A DNA stretch of 64,000 nt from Prorocentrum cordatum (taxonomy: Eukaryota > Sar > Dinophyceae > Prorocentrales > Prorocentraceae), in contig CAUYUJ010014625.1 of assembly GCA_963575745.1 (NCBI GenBank), forward strand, positions 1-64,000. Reading direction: 5' to 3'. Below are positions 31,483-41,700 of this stretch, piece after piece. Both the position numbers and the translations under genes were made by a program. How positions within the stretch are numbered: position 1 is the stretch's first letter; each line of letters begins with the position of its first letter. Below the pieces are notes generated by a model, which was given only the letters and a program-made list of their open reading frames with translations, was not told the origin of the DNA and did no database searches.

Positions 31483-32560
31483 TATTGTTGATCCCCCCTC
31501 GCCGGTGCATATTGTTTTTGCTCAATCAAAGTGCGCCCCTCGACGCTCGCACCCTGTTTTTTGACTGGGAAGGTCTTGGTGTTCAAACTGCTCCCCTGCC
31601 CCCTTGGATTACAACAACGACGGCTCCCGCCTGACACTTCCTCCAATTTTACTCAAGACCCCCGGTCCTGAGACTTCCTTACACTTTACTCAGGATCGGT
31701 GCTCCCGCTTGTGACTTCCACTTGAGACTTCCTCACAATGTACTCAGGAACGGCACTCCCGCTTGAGACTTCCTCGCAATTGAGCCAAGACTTCCTCGCA
31801 ATGTTATCAAGACCCCCGCTCCCGCAAGAGAGCCGTTCACATTTTATTCAGGATTTGCGCTCTCGCTTGTGACTTCCATGCATATTATTCAGAAATCGCG
31901 CTTTTGACGTTCAGGAAACACGCTGCGCCAAGGACGCCGCTACAATACACTTAGTAATCGCGCTCCCGCCATACTCAGGCATCCCGCTTTAATGTCCCAC
32001 CCGCCCGAACCGCCCGTCAGGGGATCGCCCGCCCGTCGTGGGCTCCCGCCCGAGACTTCCTTCAGGAACGGCGCTGTCGCTTAGGACTTCCTCGAACGTT
32101 CACGCTCATACCTTCCTGCTCCTCCTCCCTCTCCCTCCTCCCTCCTCCCTCCTCTCCTCCCTTCTCTCTCCCTCCTCTCTTCCCTCATCCTTATGCTTTA
32201 TGCCTCTCTGCCCTGTCCCCTCCCCCTCCTCTCCCTCCTCCCTTCTCCCTCCCCTCTGTTGCCTCCTCCCTCCCGCTTTCTTTCTTTCTTTCTTTCTTTC
32301 TCTCTCTCTCTCTCTCTCCCCCCTCTCTCCCTCTCTCTTTCTCTACCTCTCTCATATGTTTTTTTTGTTGTTTCTCTCTCTCTCTCTCTCTCCCTGCCTC
32401 TAATCAACCGCCCCCCTCTTCGCTCCGTCTTTCCTGGCGTTATCCGTCTTCCTTCGTCCCTCCCCCTCCTTTCCTCCCACTCTCCCTCGTTCTCCCCGTC
32501 CTCTTTGCAGGGCCAACACCAATTCCAACGGCGGGCACATGTACGCCCACGAAAGATTGT
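31483..32560 (+). repeat. Module E1, copy d, with pyrimidine tract and acceptor-like CAG
   Basis: GCCGGTGCATATTG, CTCGACGCTCGCACCCTG, ACTTCC subrepeats, CCGCCCGTCAGGGGATCGCC, then CT-rich DNA (32100-32500) and CTCTTTGCAG before GGCCAACACCAATTCCAACG. Similarity to copy b ends at 32555, before any RNase H coding. Confidence 0.85.
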
Positions 32561-32614
32561 CCGCCCGTTCAGGTTTGCCCGCCTGTCTAAGCCCGCCGCC
32601 CCCCGCAAAGAGAA

Positions 32615-32730
32615 ATAATCCCCCGAAAGGGGGGGTGACCGATGACAAAAAAGGGCGGGTATCGAGGGTGTGGGGAACTCGTTTTGAATGACGCACGGGC
32701 AAGTAAGAGCGAACAGTTTTAGAATGATTG
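32615..32730 (+). repeat. Module M2, copy c
   Basis: CCCCCGAAAGGGGG hairpin, GGGCGGGTATCGAGGG and AAGAGCGAACAGTTTTAGAA, then a short GTT tract. Confidence 0.8.
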
Positions 32731-32765
32731 TTGGTATTGTTGTTGCCCTTTTTTTCCCATTCGCG

Positions 32766-32862
32766 ACCAAGCCCGCGACCCACCCACGACCTGCGCTCGA
32801 ACCAGCCGCGACCCACGCGACCCACCCGCGACCCACCACCCGCGACCCACCCCGCGCCCGCC
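32766..32862. repeat. CGCGACCCACC minisatellite
   Basis: About eight degenerate 8-15 bp units. Confidence 0.85.
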
Positions 32863-33129
32863 CCCTTACTCGTATCCGCAACTGTGGGGTGTTATCTATT
32901 CTCCTTCGGCCCCCTCGCCCTCCAACCACTCCCGGAGAAGGACAGCTATGCAGGTCGGCCTCGTTCCCAACCCTCCCCCCTCCCAGAAACAGAAGAAGCA
33001 ATCAGAGGAGGAGAAAGGGGAGGAGGAAGAGGTGAAGAGGACCCGTGCAGGTGTTCGTCTCCTTCCCCCCCCCCTCCCCTGGACCCACAGGTGGCAGGCC
33101 CCCGATGGGCGGGAAACGCAGCGTGGCGT

Positions 33130-33420
33130 ATGATCCCGAGGCGGCCGGAGAGCCCTCGTCTTCGTCGTCGTAGTCGTTTTCGTCGTCGTCGTTGTCTCTC
33201 TCCTGAGGAAGCGAAGGAGGAGGCGCAGGAGGAGGAGGCGGATGAGGTGAACGATTGCGATGACAAGTGCGGGGGAGGAATAGGATGGTGGGGAGAGCCG
33301 GGGGAGGAGGATGAGGAGGAGGAGGAGGAGTTCGAGGAGTTCGGGCGCTTAGCAGTGGCAAGAAGGGATACGATTGCTGAGATGAGAGGGATTCGCGGAG
33401 CCGTGCGGGAGGCGAAGTAA
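33130..33420 (+). CDS. Weak hypothetical ORF, acidic
   Basis: 96 codons from ATG 33130. After an Arg-rich start it reads EEAKEEAQEEEADEVNDCDD and GRLAVARRDTIAEMRGIRG. It is largely GGA/GAG-driven and no domain is recognised. Listed only because its last 30 residues are not simple repeat. Confidence 0.15.
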   Translation: MIPRRPESPRLRRRSRFRRRRCLSPEEAKEEAQEEEADEVNDCDDKCGGGIGWWGEPGEEDEEEEEEFEEFGRLAVARRDTIAEMRGIRGAVREAK

Positions 33421-33429
33421 CATGTAGTG

Positions 33430-33720
33430 TGGAGAGGAGAGGCGATGATAGGAGATGGGAGGAGAGGAGAGGAGAGGCGATGAGAGAGGAGGGTGGGACA
33501 GAGAAGAAGCAGAGAGAGGAGAGAGGGGAGAGAGAGAGAGAGAGACAGAGAGAGAACAAAAACAAGAGGGAAGGATGAGGAGGAGGAGGAGGAGGAGGAG
33601 GAGGAGGAGGAGGAGGAGGAGGAGGAGGGGGAGACGCAGGAGTGGGGGAAGCGAGCAAAAGGACGAGAACGAAAGAGAAGGAAGGGAGAGGGGGAGAGAA
33701 CAAAAGAGGCTAGATAGGTG
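33430..33720. repeat. GGAGA pentamer, (GA)n and (GGA)n purine tract
   Basis: 33435-33480 GGAGA pentamers, 33525-33560 (GA)n, 33577-33628 (GGA)n. Confidence 0.9.
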
Positions 33721-35640
33721 CGCCTGCGCCATATCTCGCATCCGACCCCTCCTACCACTCCGACCTGTTGTTTTCTCTATCCGTGTATGCGTGTCGTAGC
33801 GGACCTGGAATATCAACAAGAACTCCATCGTGTGCTTCGCAAGCAGGACAGGCATGTCGTACATCTGAGTAGGAGGTGGCGGATGAGCAGGTGGAAAAGG
33901 AGGAGTAAGGACGAGGACGAGGACGAGGTCGAGGACGAACAGCAGCAGGAGCTGGAGTGGAAGGTTCGGAAGGCGCAGGAGGACCAGAGGAAAGCGGAGA
34001 AGGGGAAAAGGATGGCGGTGACAACGATGAGGAAGGATTTGGATACAGAAACGTGGCCAGCGTTGGGGCGAGAGTGCCACTCTGAAGGATGGGTGCGACC
34101 AGCTTGCGTCACAACAGCATGCGACATACCAAACAACAGGAACCCTGTGTCTCTCAGAACACCGTACGCGAAGGGGGGCGGGCCCCCCCCCGCCCCCCCC
34201 CCCCCAGCCATCTCGATGGGAGAGGAGAGTGGGATGGGATTCAGATCGAGTGATTTTAGAGAGGGCAGGAGGCGGGAGAGCGGAGGTCCGGGGAGGAGAG
34301 GGGAGAGGAGCGGTGGAGAGGGAGAGGTGAGCAGGAGGAGGAGGAGGAGCAGGAGGAGGGAAAAGGTAGAGGAGGAAGGAATGGGAGAAGGAGGGGACAA
34401 TGCGAGATAGAGGGCATCACGTAGCCTGGGCGTGTCTTGCCATGTGTAATGCCTTTTGTGGTGTTGCGGCCACCCTGATTTAGAGTCCACATTTGCCTGC
34501 CCGTCACACAAATGGCTTTAGGCCCTTCGTGTGTTGGATTGCTGAAGCGTATTTCAGTTCGTTTCACGCTTTCACCGCTCGGTCAGAGTACTTCGGAGTG
34601 AATTGGTAGGCCAAAGTGCAAGGGACATGACGCCCGGTGGACGCGAGTGCAACCTCTTTCGTCTCTGCGTATGCATATGATGTTGAATTGTGAGTTGGTT
34701 TGCTGGCAGTCCGTCTTTATCCTCGGTCATCCTACTTTGGCGGATCCCTTCTTGTGTTTGCGCGCGTGGGATGGTTTCTAGCCGCTACATCGCTACATCT
34801 ATGAGCGTGCCAGACGCTGAAATGATCATACCACAAGTGGTCTGCACAACAGCCGCTGGGTTCCTCTACGTGTATTCCGGCTTAGTCACGTCCTATTCTT
34901 TTTCGCTGTTGCATGCGCCGTGCGTCGTCATCTGTTGTGTACGGTATACTTGTTGTTCAAGCCGTTCTGAATAAAGGCTGTCGCTTCAACTGTGTCAGCG
35001 CGAACCATTAGATTCCAAGTCCTGCCCGCGGACAGATCATGTGGTCAGAAGGGGTCTCTGCTTGATGCCCTGCCTACTGTGATTCGTGCGCGGGGCGCGG
35101 GCTAGCGCTTGGCCGCTTGGCCGCGGCCAGATCATGATAGTTGATCATTTCAGTTTCTCCTCACCCTCCTCCCCTCTGCCTTGGCCCCTGCGCCGCGGCG
35201 CCTGTTCGGTAGCCGCGGCGGGGTGGCGGGGGGGCGCTGAAGAAGAGTAGCAGGAGAAATCGACGGAGCTGGACACGCCGTTGTTGGTTTCGCACAATTT
35301 GCCTTTCTCGTCGCACGTCCGCTTTACATGCGCAAGCTACCCCGCGTGCCAAAGCTTCACAGATTGGGCATGCCTGTCAACGTCACTAGTGCGGTTGTTA
35401 CCTGCGGTGTTGGCGCTGTTGGAGGAAACGCGCGGAAACTCGGCAGGTATCCGCGGCGATTGGCCGCTGCTGAGCTGCGTGCTGGCAGCATTCACAAGTT
35501 GCGACGTCTCCATGGCAGCCGCGAGGTCGCCGCAAGTTTGTGACGTACAGGCTCGCATCCAGCTGCAATCTACGGGCACTGGGCGCAGGGCATCTCCGTC
35601 CACGGCGCTTCGGGACATCGATAGAGGGATCGATTGCTAG
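33721..35640. other. Mostly unique region without a recognised gene
   Basis: Includes a C-run near 34180-34205, GGA-rich DNA (34260-34400), AATAAA at 34971 and scattered ORFs below 120 codons. No domain was recognised on either strand. Confidence 0.4.
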
Positions 35641-35700
35641 ATCGATGGTGAGATCGATAGAGAAGTGGGTAATGAGATCGATGGCGAGACCGATCGATGA
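35640..35700. repeat. GATCGAT-rich short repeat
   Basis: Six GATCGAT-type words in about 70 bp. Confidence 0.7.
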
Positions 35701-35890
35701 GAAGATCGACCAGGAACCCGGGAAGCCGGGAACCTCGCCGCCCTCCGAAATCGGCCCGGAACCAGCAGCGGGGAAGCCGGGAACCCGGAACCAGGAACCC
35801 GGGAACCCAGCGTGCGACCAAAATCGGTGGAACACTTTCGCCAAATCCTTCAACTTCTGCGAGGACCCCTTCAGTGCAAGCACTGATTGG
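35694..35890 (-). repeat. Dispersed repeat R15, copy b (inverted)
   Basis: Reverse complement of 15108-15297, including CCAATCAGTGCTTGCACTGA, CCGATTTTGGTCGCACGCTG and GGTTCCCGG subrepeats. Confidence 0.85.
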
Positions 35891-35920
35891 ATAATATATG
35901 TGTATGTATGAAGATGTCTA

Positions 35921-35922
35921 CA

Positions 35923-35965
<43 letters not shown>

Positions 35966-36120
35966 CTATACAAAACGATAAACGTATATATATATGTATA
36001 TATTTATGTGTATTATATAAGTGTGTGTTTGTGAATATGTTGTATGTCTGACAACAAACTATATGCACATACATATACATATATATAGAGAGAGAGAGAG
36101 AGATGTGTGTGTGTGTGTGT
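35921..36120. repeat. (AT)n, (GA)n and (GT)n microsatellites
   Basis: AT runs at 35926-35961 and about 35985-36005, GA at 36086-36102, GT at 36103-36120. Confidence 0.95.
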
Positions 36121-36289
36121 GAATTCCTCTTCCTATATTTTTATAAGCCCGGGCGGGGGGAAAACCCCCCACCCCCCACCCTCCCAAAACCGGACTCCCG
36201 GGATTTGGGGCTTTGGGACCCTCTGAACGGGCCTCGAAGCGGCCCCCCGGGCCTCGCAGGGCGTAGGGGGGTCATCGGAGACGTCCCAG

Positions 36290-36800
36290 CGACCCCCAAG
36301 ACAACACAAGAGCGCTCCAAGAGTGACCGACGTGACCTCAAGATGGCCCAAGAGGCCTCCAGGACGGCCCCAAAGAGGCTTCCAAGAGCACTACCAAAAA
36401 GGCCCCAAGAGGCAAACATCATTGAGTGGCTGATGGCTTTTGGTGAATTTGGGGGTTCTCCTCTTTTCGGTTTCCCGACGCTCCAAGACGGCGGTCTTCT
36501 GGGCGTCCGAAGCCGCCTGGGAGGCTGCCTTGGAGGCTGCAAAATCGCCCCACAACCATCCGAAAGGGCTTCCAGGCAGTCCAAGAGAGCCCCAAAACAG
36601 CACAACAGCAACATGGGTCCAAGATGGCCCTCAGACAGCCCCATGGCGGCCCAAGATGGCCCCAAGACACCCTCCGAAGCATTCCAAATCGTGACCTGGT
36701 CGTTCAGGGAGACCGCGGTTGGAGGCAGGGTGCCCCGAGGAAGCCCGCACAGGCCCCCAGGATACGCCCAGGAGGCATCCAGAAGGCCTTAAGAAAGCAT
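36290..36800. repeat. CCAAGAGGCCCC-type minisatellite
   Basis: Degenerate reverse-orientation member of the CTTGGGGCC family, with a spacer AACATCATTGAGTGGCTGAT at 36415. Confidence 0.7.
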
Positions 36801-37197
36801 GAAACAACTTTTGCGAGGCTCCCAGAGGCTCTCCAAGGAGGAGCCTCCCGAAAAAAAAAGCTGAGGAGGATGGGGAGAATGTGCAGGGTATGGCGAAAAT
36901 GAAGAAAAAGAAGCCTGGAGGAAGGAAACGAATAACATTATTATAGCGCAGATGCCGGAAAAAGGCAACAAGGAGTTATCGCTAAATCGTCGGTTTGACC
37001 TTTTCTGCTATTCCGCCTGCATCCCAATCTTCAAGGACCAAGGTGCACGGCGCGAAGGGCCACTGCAGTCTTGTATGTGTATATATTTACTCATATACTT
37101 CCGCAGGCCGAAAGACTTTTCTCTGAGCACCCCATGTCGGAAGCGATGCGCCGTTCAGGCGAGCGGATACATGTAGCGCTCGCTTCGAGGTGGGGTA

Positions 37198-37375
37198 GAT
37201 CTGTTATGGGTGGAGATGCGGGAGTTGGCCGGGCCCGCTGTGGCGTTCGAGCAAACTTATGTTATGGGAGGACTTTCGGGTGATGGCCAGGCCCGCGGTG
37301 GCGCTCGAGCAACCACATGTTATGGGAGAAGTGAGGGGAGGTGGCCGGGCCCGCTGTGGCGCTCGAGCTTCCGAC
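37198..37375 (+). repeat. Three-copy 60-bp tandem repeat
   Basis: Units start near 37200, 37259 and 37316 with GTTATGGG and contain CCGGGCCCGCTGTGGCG and CTCGAGC. Confidence 0.85.
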
Positions 37376-37399
37376 TTGGACACTTTGCTTGTGTGTCCT

Positions 37400-37690
37400 C
37401 GCCCTCCCTCATCCCTTCCTCTCCTCCTCATCCTCCTCCTCCTCCTCCCACTTCCCCCCTCCTCCTCCCACCTCCTCCCTCCTCCTCCTTCCTCCTTCGT
37501 CCGTCCGCCTCCCTCCTCTCTCCTCCCTCCTCCCTCATCCTCCTTTTCCTCCTCCTTCTCCTTTTCCTTCCTCCTCCCCCCCTTCTCTTCCCTGATTATT
37601 CCTCCTCTCCCCCCCCCCTGCATCCCCTCCGTTCTCCTCCCACCTCCTCTTGCCTCTTCCCTCATCCTTCCATTCTTCATCCTGGGAAGA
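37400..37690. repeat. CTC/CCT pyrimidine tract
   Basis: Degenerate CCTCCT array. No gene. Confidence 0.9.
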
Positions 37691-37789
37691 CCCCCCTCCC
37701 CCGTAGAATCATAGCATTGGTCTGCACATCCACAGCTCCGTGGATAGCATGATGCTTCACTTGCGGTGCTCCTATTAACTCCCGGGACA

Positions 37790-37875
37790 TAAATGGATCC
37801 ATCGTTTTTTACACAGGAAATTGGATCCGCGCAACACAGAAATAGGATCCACGAAACTCTCCCACACCCGAAAAG
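37790..37875. repeat. Cluster of GGATCC palindromes
   Basis: Five GGATCC sites in about 100 bp (near 37796, 37823, 37846, 37877 and 37886), some inside the longer palindrome ATGGATCCAT or in AATTGGATCC. Confidence 0.8.
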
Positions 37876-37985
37876 GGATCCAATTGGATCCATTGATGTT
37901 TTCATATCTTCAGTTCAAGAGGAAAAAATGTTGGCCTGGGGATGTACTTATATGTGTATATGAGTGTGTATGTGTGTTGCTCCAG

Positions 37986-38126
37986 GACTGCCGCTCTTTC
38001 GTGTGCAACAATATGGTTGCTTCTCGGTTACGAGGCCCTGATGCGATAGGCGGGTGGCAGTTGATTCATTGCCCAGAGAAGGCGGATGTCGTGCCCCCGC
38101 GCGAGTTGTTGCGATTTGTTCCAACG
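37986..38126 (+). CDS. Candidate internal exon (hypothetical)
   Basis: An open stretch of 47 codons between an acceptor-like TGTGTTGCTCCAG and a donor-like ACGGTAAGC. It reads MVASRLRGPDAIGGWQLIHC and ELLRFVPT. Codon use is not repeat-driven. No domain or neighbouring exon is recognised, so it is a suggestion only. Confidence 0.3.
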
Positions 38127-38781
38127 GTAAGCCGGCCAATTGGCGCAGGGTCATTGTTTTTTCCGCCGCACGAGCCAGCTCCTTCGTTAGCGCAAGGTGT
38201 TCGTTTCCAGCCGTGGATTCCCCCAGTTCTTTTTCTGGACTTCCCCCAGACTTCCCCCAGCCATTTCATGAACGTTCCCCAGACTCTGGCGGTTTCCCCT
38301 GCGATCGCTTTTGATTAATATTTTTCCCGATCGGCGCGTGCCCTCCCCTCCCCCCCCCGCCCATGGAGTAGATCTTGGCTGTTTTTGGGCGCCTGCTTCG
38401 AGCAGGTGGAGTCTCCCCCACGGGGCGCACTATTGCATACAGTCACACTAAGCAGAGGTCCGGAGGCAGACACCTCCTCCCCCCCTTTCCGCCCAATGTC
38501 GAAACGCCGAATAAAAAATGTTCACCCTGGAGTTCCACTGAGCGTCCTTGGCGTTCCCTCGCGCGGCGGGGCCTTGAGCCTGCTGGCCACGCAGCTCGCT
38601 CGCAGGGGTCCGAAGATCACGGCGCTTCGCGCGGGACGCCGCCTGAGCGGTGGAGCTGTCCTTCTCCGCGGGGCGGCGCGAGGGCCACCCCGCGGCTCCA
38701 CTTGTGTCACCTCCGCAGCCGCTTGGGCTCAAGGTCCAGCGGCCCAGCACGCGCTTCCCACGGCCTTCCGCCAGCTCCGCT

Positions 38782-41700
38782 ATGCTGGCTGCGCTGCTGG
38801 CGTGGGCGACGCTGCGTGCCGTGTGGGCGCCCTGGACGGCGGCGCCCGCTGCATCGGCTGCCCCGGGGGCGGCGGCAGACACGGCGCCAGCACCGAGAGT
38901 GCGCGCTGTTGCCCCAGCTGGCCTGCCAGCTGGGCCAGGCCGTTCAGGGAGCGCCGCGGGCCGCCGCGCCGCGCACCGCACCCTCCGAGAGGGGGCGCTC
39001 TTCTGGGCCGCGCCCGCGGGGCTGCCACCGGCCAGGGAGTTCTCTGCGGCGTCCGGCTATTCACTCTTGCCGCCAGGCTGGAGGGTTTCTCCGAAGGGCT
39101 TAGGCGACCCGTCCTCCTCCTCTCTCCTCCTCCTCATCCTCCCCCTCCTCCCCCTCCTCCCTCCTCCTCCTCCTTCTCCTCCTCCTCCTCCTCCTCCTCC
39201 TCTTCCTCCTCCATCTCCATATCCTCCTCCCCCTACTCCACCTCCACCTCCTCCTCCTCCTCCTCCTCCTCCTCCTCCTCCTCCTCCTCCTCCTCCTCGG
39301 GTCGCCTACGACCCCGGGGGAAACCGTGCACCGCCAAGCCAGACGTGCAGCGACGTGGGCCTGGACGACCCCCTTGACTCAACGGAGTGTTTCGTCACCG
39401 CAGCGCCCGAGGTCGCTGTGGACACCAACAGCACGTATGTGTTCTCTGGACCGAATGGTGGGATCCGTTGCGTCTACGATGTTCTCTTGGACATGATGGT
39501 CTTCGCGGAGACGCAGAGCGCGTACACCTATGGCAACGATCAGTACCGATTCATCTGCAGAGGGATATACACAACTACGATTACCACTGGCACGACTGTG
39601 TCGGCGTCGTCGTCAGCCACGACCACCTCGTACCAGGACTACACGCTGCTTCCCCCTGGCCAGACCTGCTACGAGGCCGGCATGCAGGACGTAACAGAAC
39701 ATGCGGAATGCTTTGGACCTGCCATGGTGCTGCTCAAGCTCAGCTCTGCTACGACTAAGGATTATACTGGAGAGGTCATGCCGTTCACTTGCGTGTACGT
39801 GGAGGGCGCCTCAGCTGTTCACTTTGGGGATTCCACCTCCGAGACAGCCGCGGCTTCCCAGAACTACCAGTACATCTGCATCGGTGTCCTGACGTCGACT
39901 GCAAGCAGCAGAACCACGCGCAGCAGCAGCGCAACCAGCAGTGCCAGCAGCACCACCGTGACCAGCACGACTGCAAGCAGCAGCACCACGCGCAGCAGCA
40001 GCGCAACCAGCAGCACCACCGTGACCAGCACGACGGGAAGCAGCAGCACCACGCGCAGCACCGCTAGCGCAACCAGCACCTCGTACCAGGACTACGCGCT
40101 GCTTCCCCCTGGCCAGACCTGCTACGAGGCCGACATGCAGGACGTAACCCGACATGCGGAATGCTTTGGACCTGCCATGGCGCTGCTCAAGCTCAGCTCT
40201 GCTACGACTAAGGATTATACTGGAGAGTTCATGACGTTCACTTGCGTGTACGTGGAGGGCGCCTCAGCTGTTCACTTTGGGGATTCCACCTCCGAGACAG
40301 CCGCGGCTTCCCAGAACTACCAGTACATCTGCATCGGTGTCCTGACGTCGACTGCAAGCAGCAGCACCACGCGCAGCAGCAGCGCAACCAGCAGCACCAC
40401 CGTGACCAGCACGACGGGAACCAGCAGCACCACCCGCATCACCGCTAGCGCAACCAGCAGCACCACCGTGACCAGCACGACCAGAAGCAGCACCACCACG
40501 CGCAGCACCACTAGCGCAAACAGCAGCACCGCTGTGACCAGCACCACTAGCGCAACCAGCAGCACCACTGTGACCAGCACGACAGGAACCAGCAGCACCA
40601 CGTGCAGCAGCACCAGCATAACGAGCAGCACCACCGTGACCAGCACGACGGGAAGCAGCAGCACCACGCACAGCACCCCTACCGCAACCAGCAGCACCAC
40701 CGTGACAGGAACCAGCAGCATCACACGCACCAGCGCCAGCATAACCAGCAGCACCAGCGTGACCAGAACGACTGGGACCAGCAGCCTCACGAGCTTGTCG
40801 GTAACGTTGTCAGCCACGACCACCTCGTACCAGGACTACACGCTGCTTCCCCCTGGCCAGACCTGCTACGAGGCCGGCATGCAGGACGTAACAAGACATG
40901 CGGAGTGTTTCGGACGTGCAATGGCGGTACTCGACCTCAGCTCTGCTGCGACGAGGGATTATACTGGAGAGTTCATGCCGTTCACTTGCGTGTACGTGGA
41001 GGGCGCCTCAGCTGTTCACTTTGGGGATTCCACCTCCGAGACAGCCGCGGCTTCCCAGAACTACCAGTACATCTGCATCGGTGTCCTGACGTCGACTGCA
41101 AGCAACAGCACCACGCGCAGCAGCAGCGCAACAAGCAGCACCACCGTGACCAGCACGACGGGAAGCAGCAGCACCACGCGCAGCACCGCTAGCGCAACCA
41201 GCACCTCGTACCAGGACTACGCGCTGCTTCCCCCTGGCCAGACCTGCTACGAGGCCGACATGCAGGACGTAACCCGACATGCGGAATGCTTTGGACCTGC
41301 CATGGCGCTGCTCAAGCTCAGCTCTGCTACGACTAAGGATTATACTGGAGAGTTCATGCCGTTCACTTGCGTGTACGTGGAGGGCGCCTCAGCTGTTCAC
41401 TTTGGGGATTCCACCTCCGAGACAGCCGCGGCTTCCCAGAACTACCAGTACATCTGCATCGGTGTCCTGACGTCGACTGCAAGCAGCAGCACCACGCGCA
41501 GCAGCAGCGCAACCAGCAGCACCACCGTGACCAGCACGACGGGAACCAGCAGCACCACCCGCATCACCGCTAGCGCAACCAGCAGCACCACCGTGACCAG
41601 CACGACCAGAAGCAGCACCACCACGCGCAGCACCACTAGCGCAAACAGCAGCACCGCTGTGACCAGCACCACTAGCGCAACCAGCAGCACCACTGTGACC

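Noticed and set aside
33787-34410. Acidic/basic ORF around 33.8-34.4 kb
   Set aside because: Mostly GGA, GAC and AGG driven; the non-repeat part is too short to judge.
38385-39377. Alternative-frame ORFs of 240-330 codons overlapping the start of the surface-protein gene
   Set aside because: Shadow frames in GC-rich DNA. The chosen frame alone runs through all modules and has a signal peptide.
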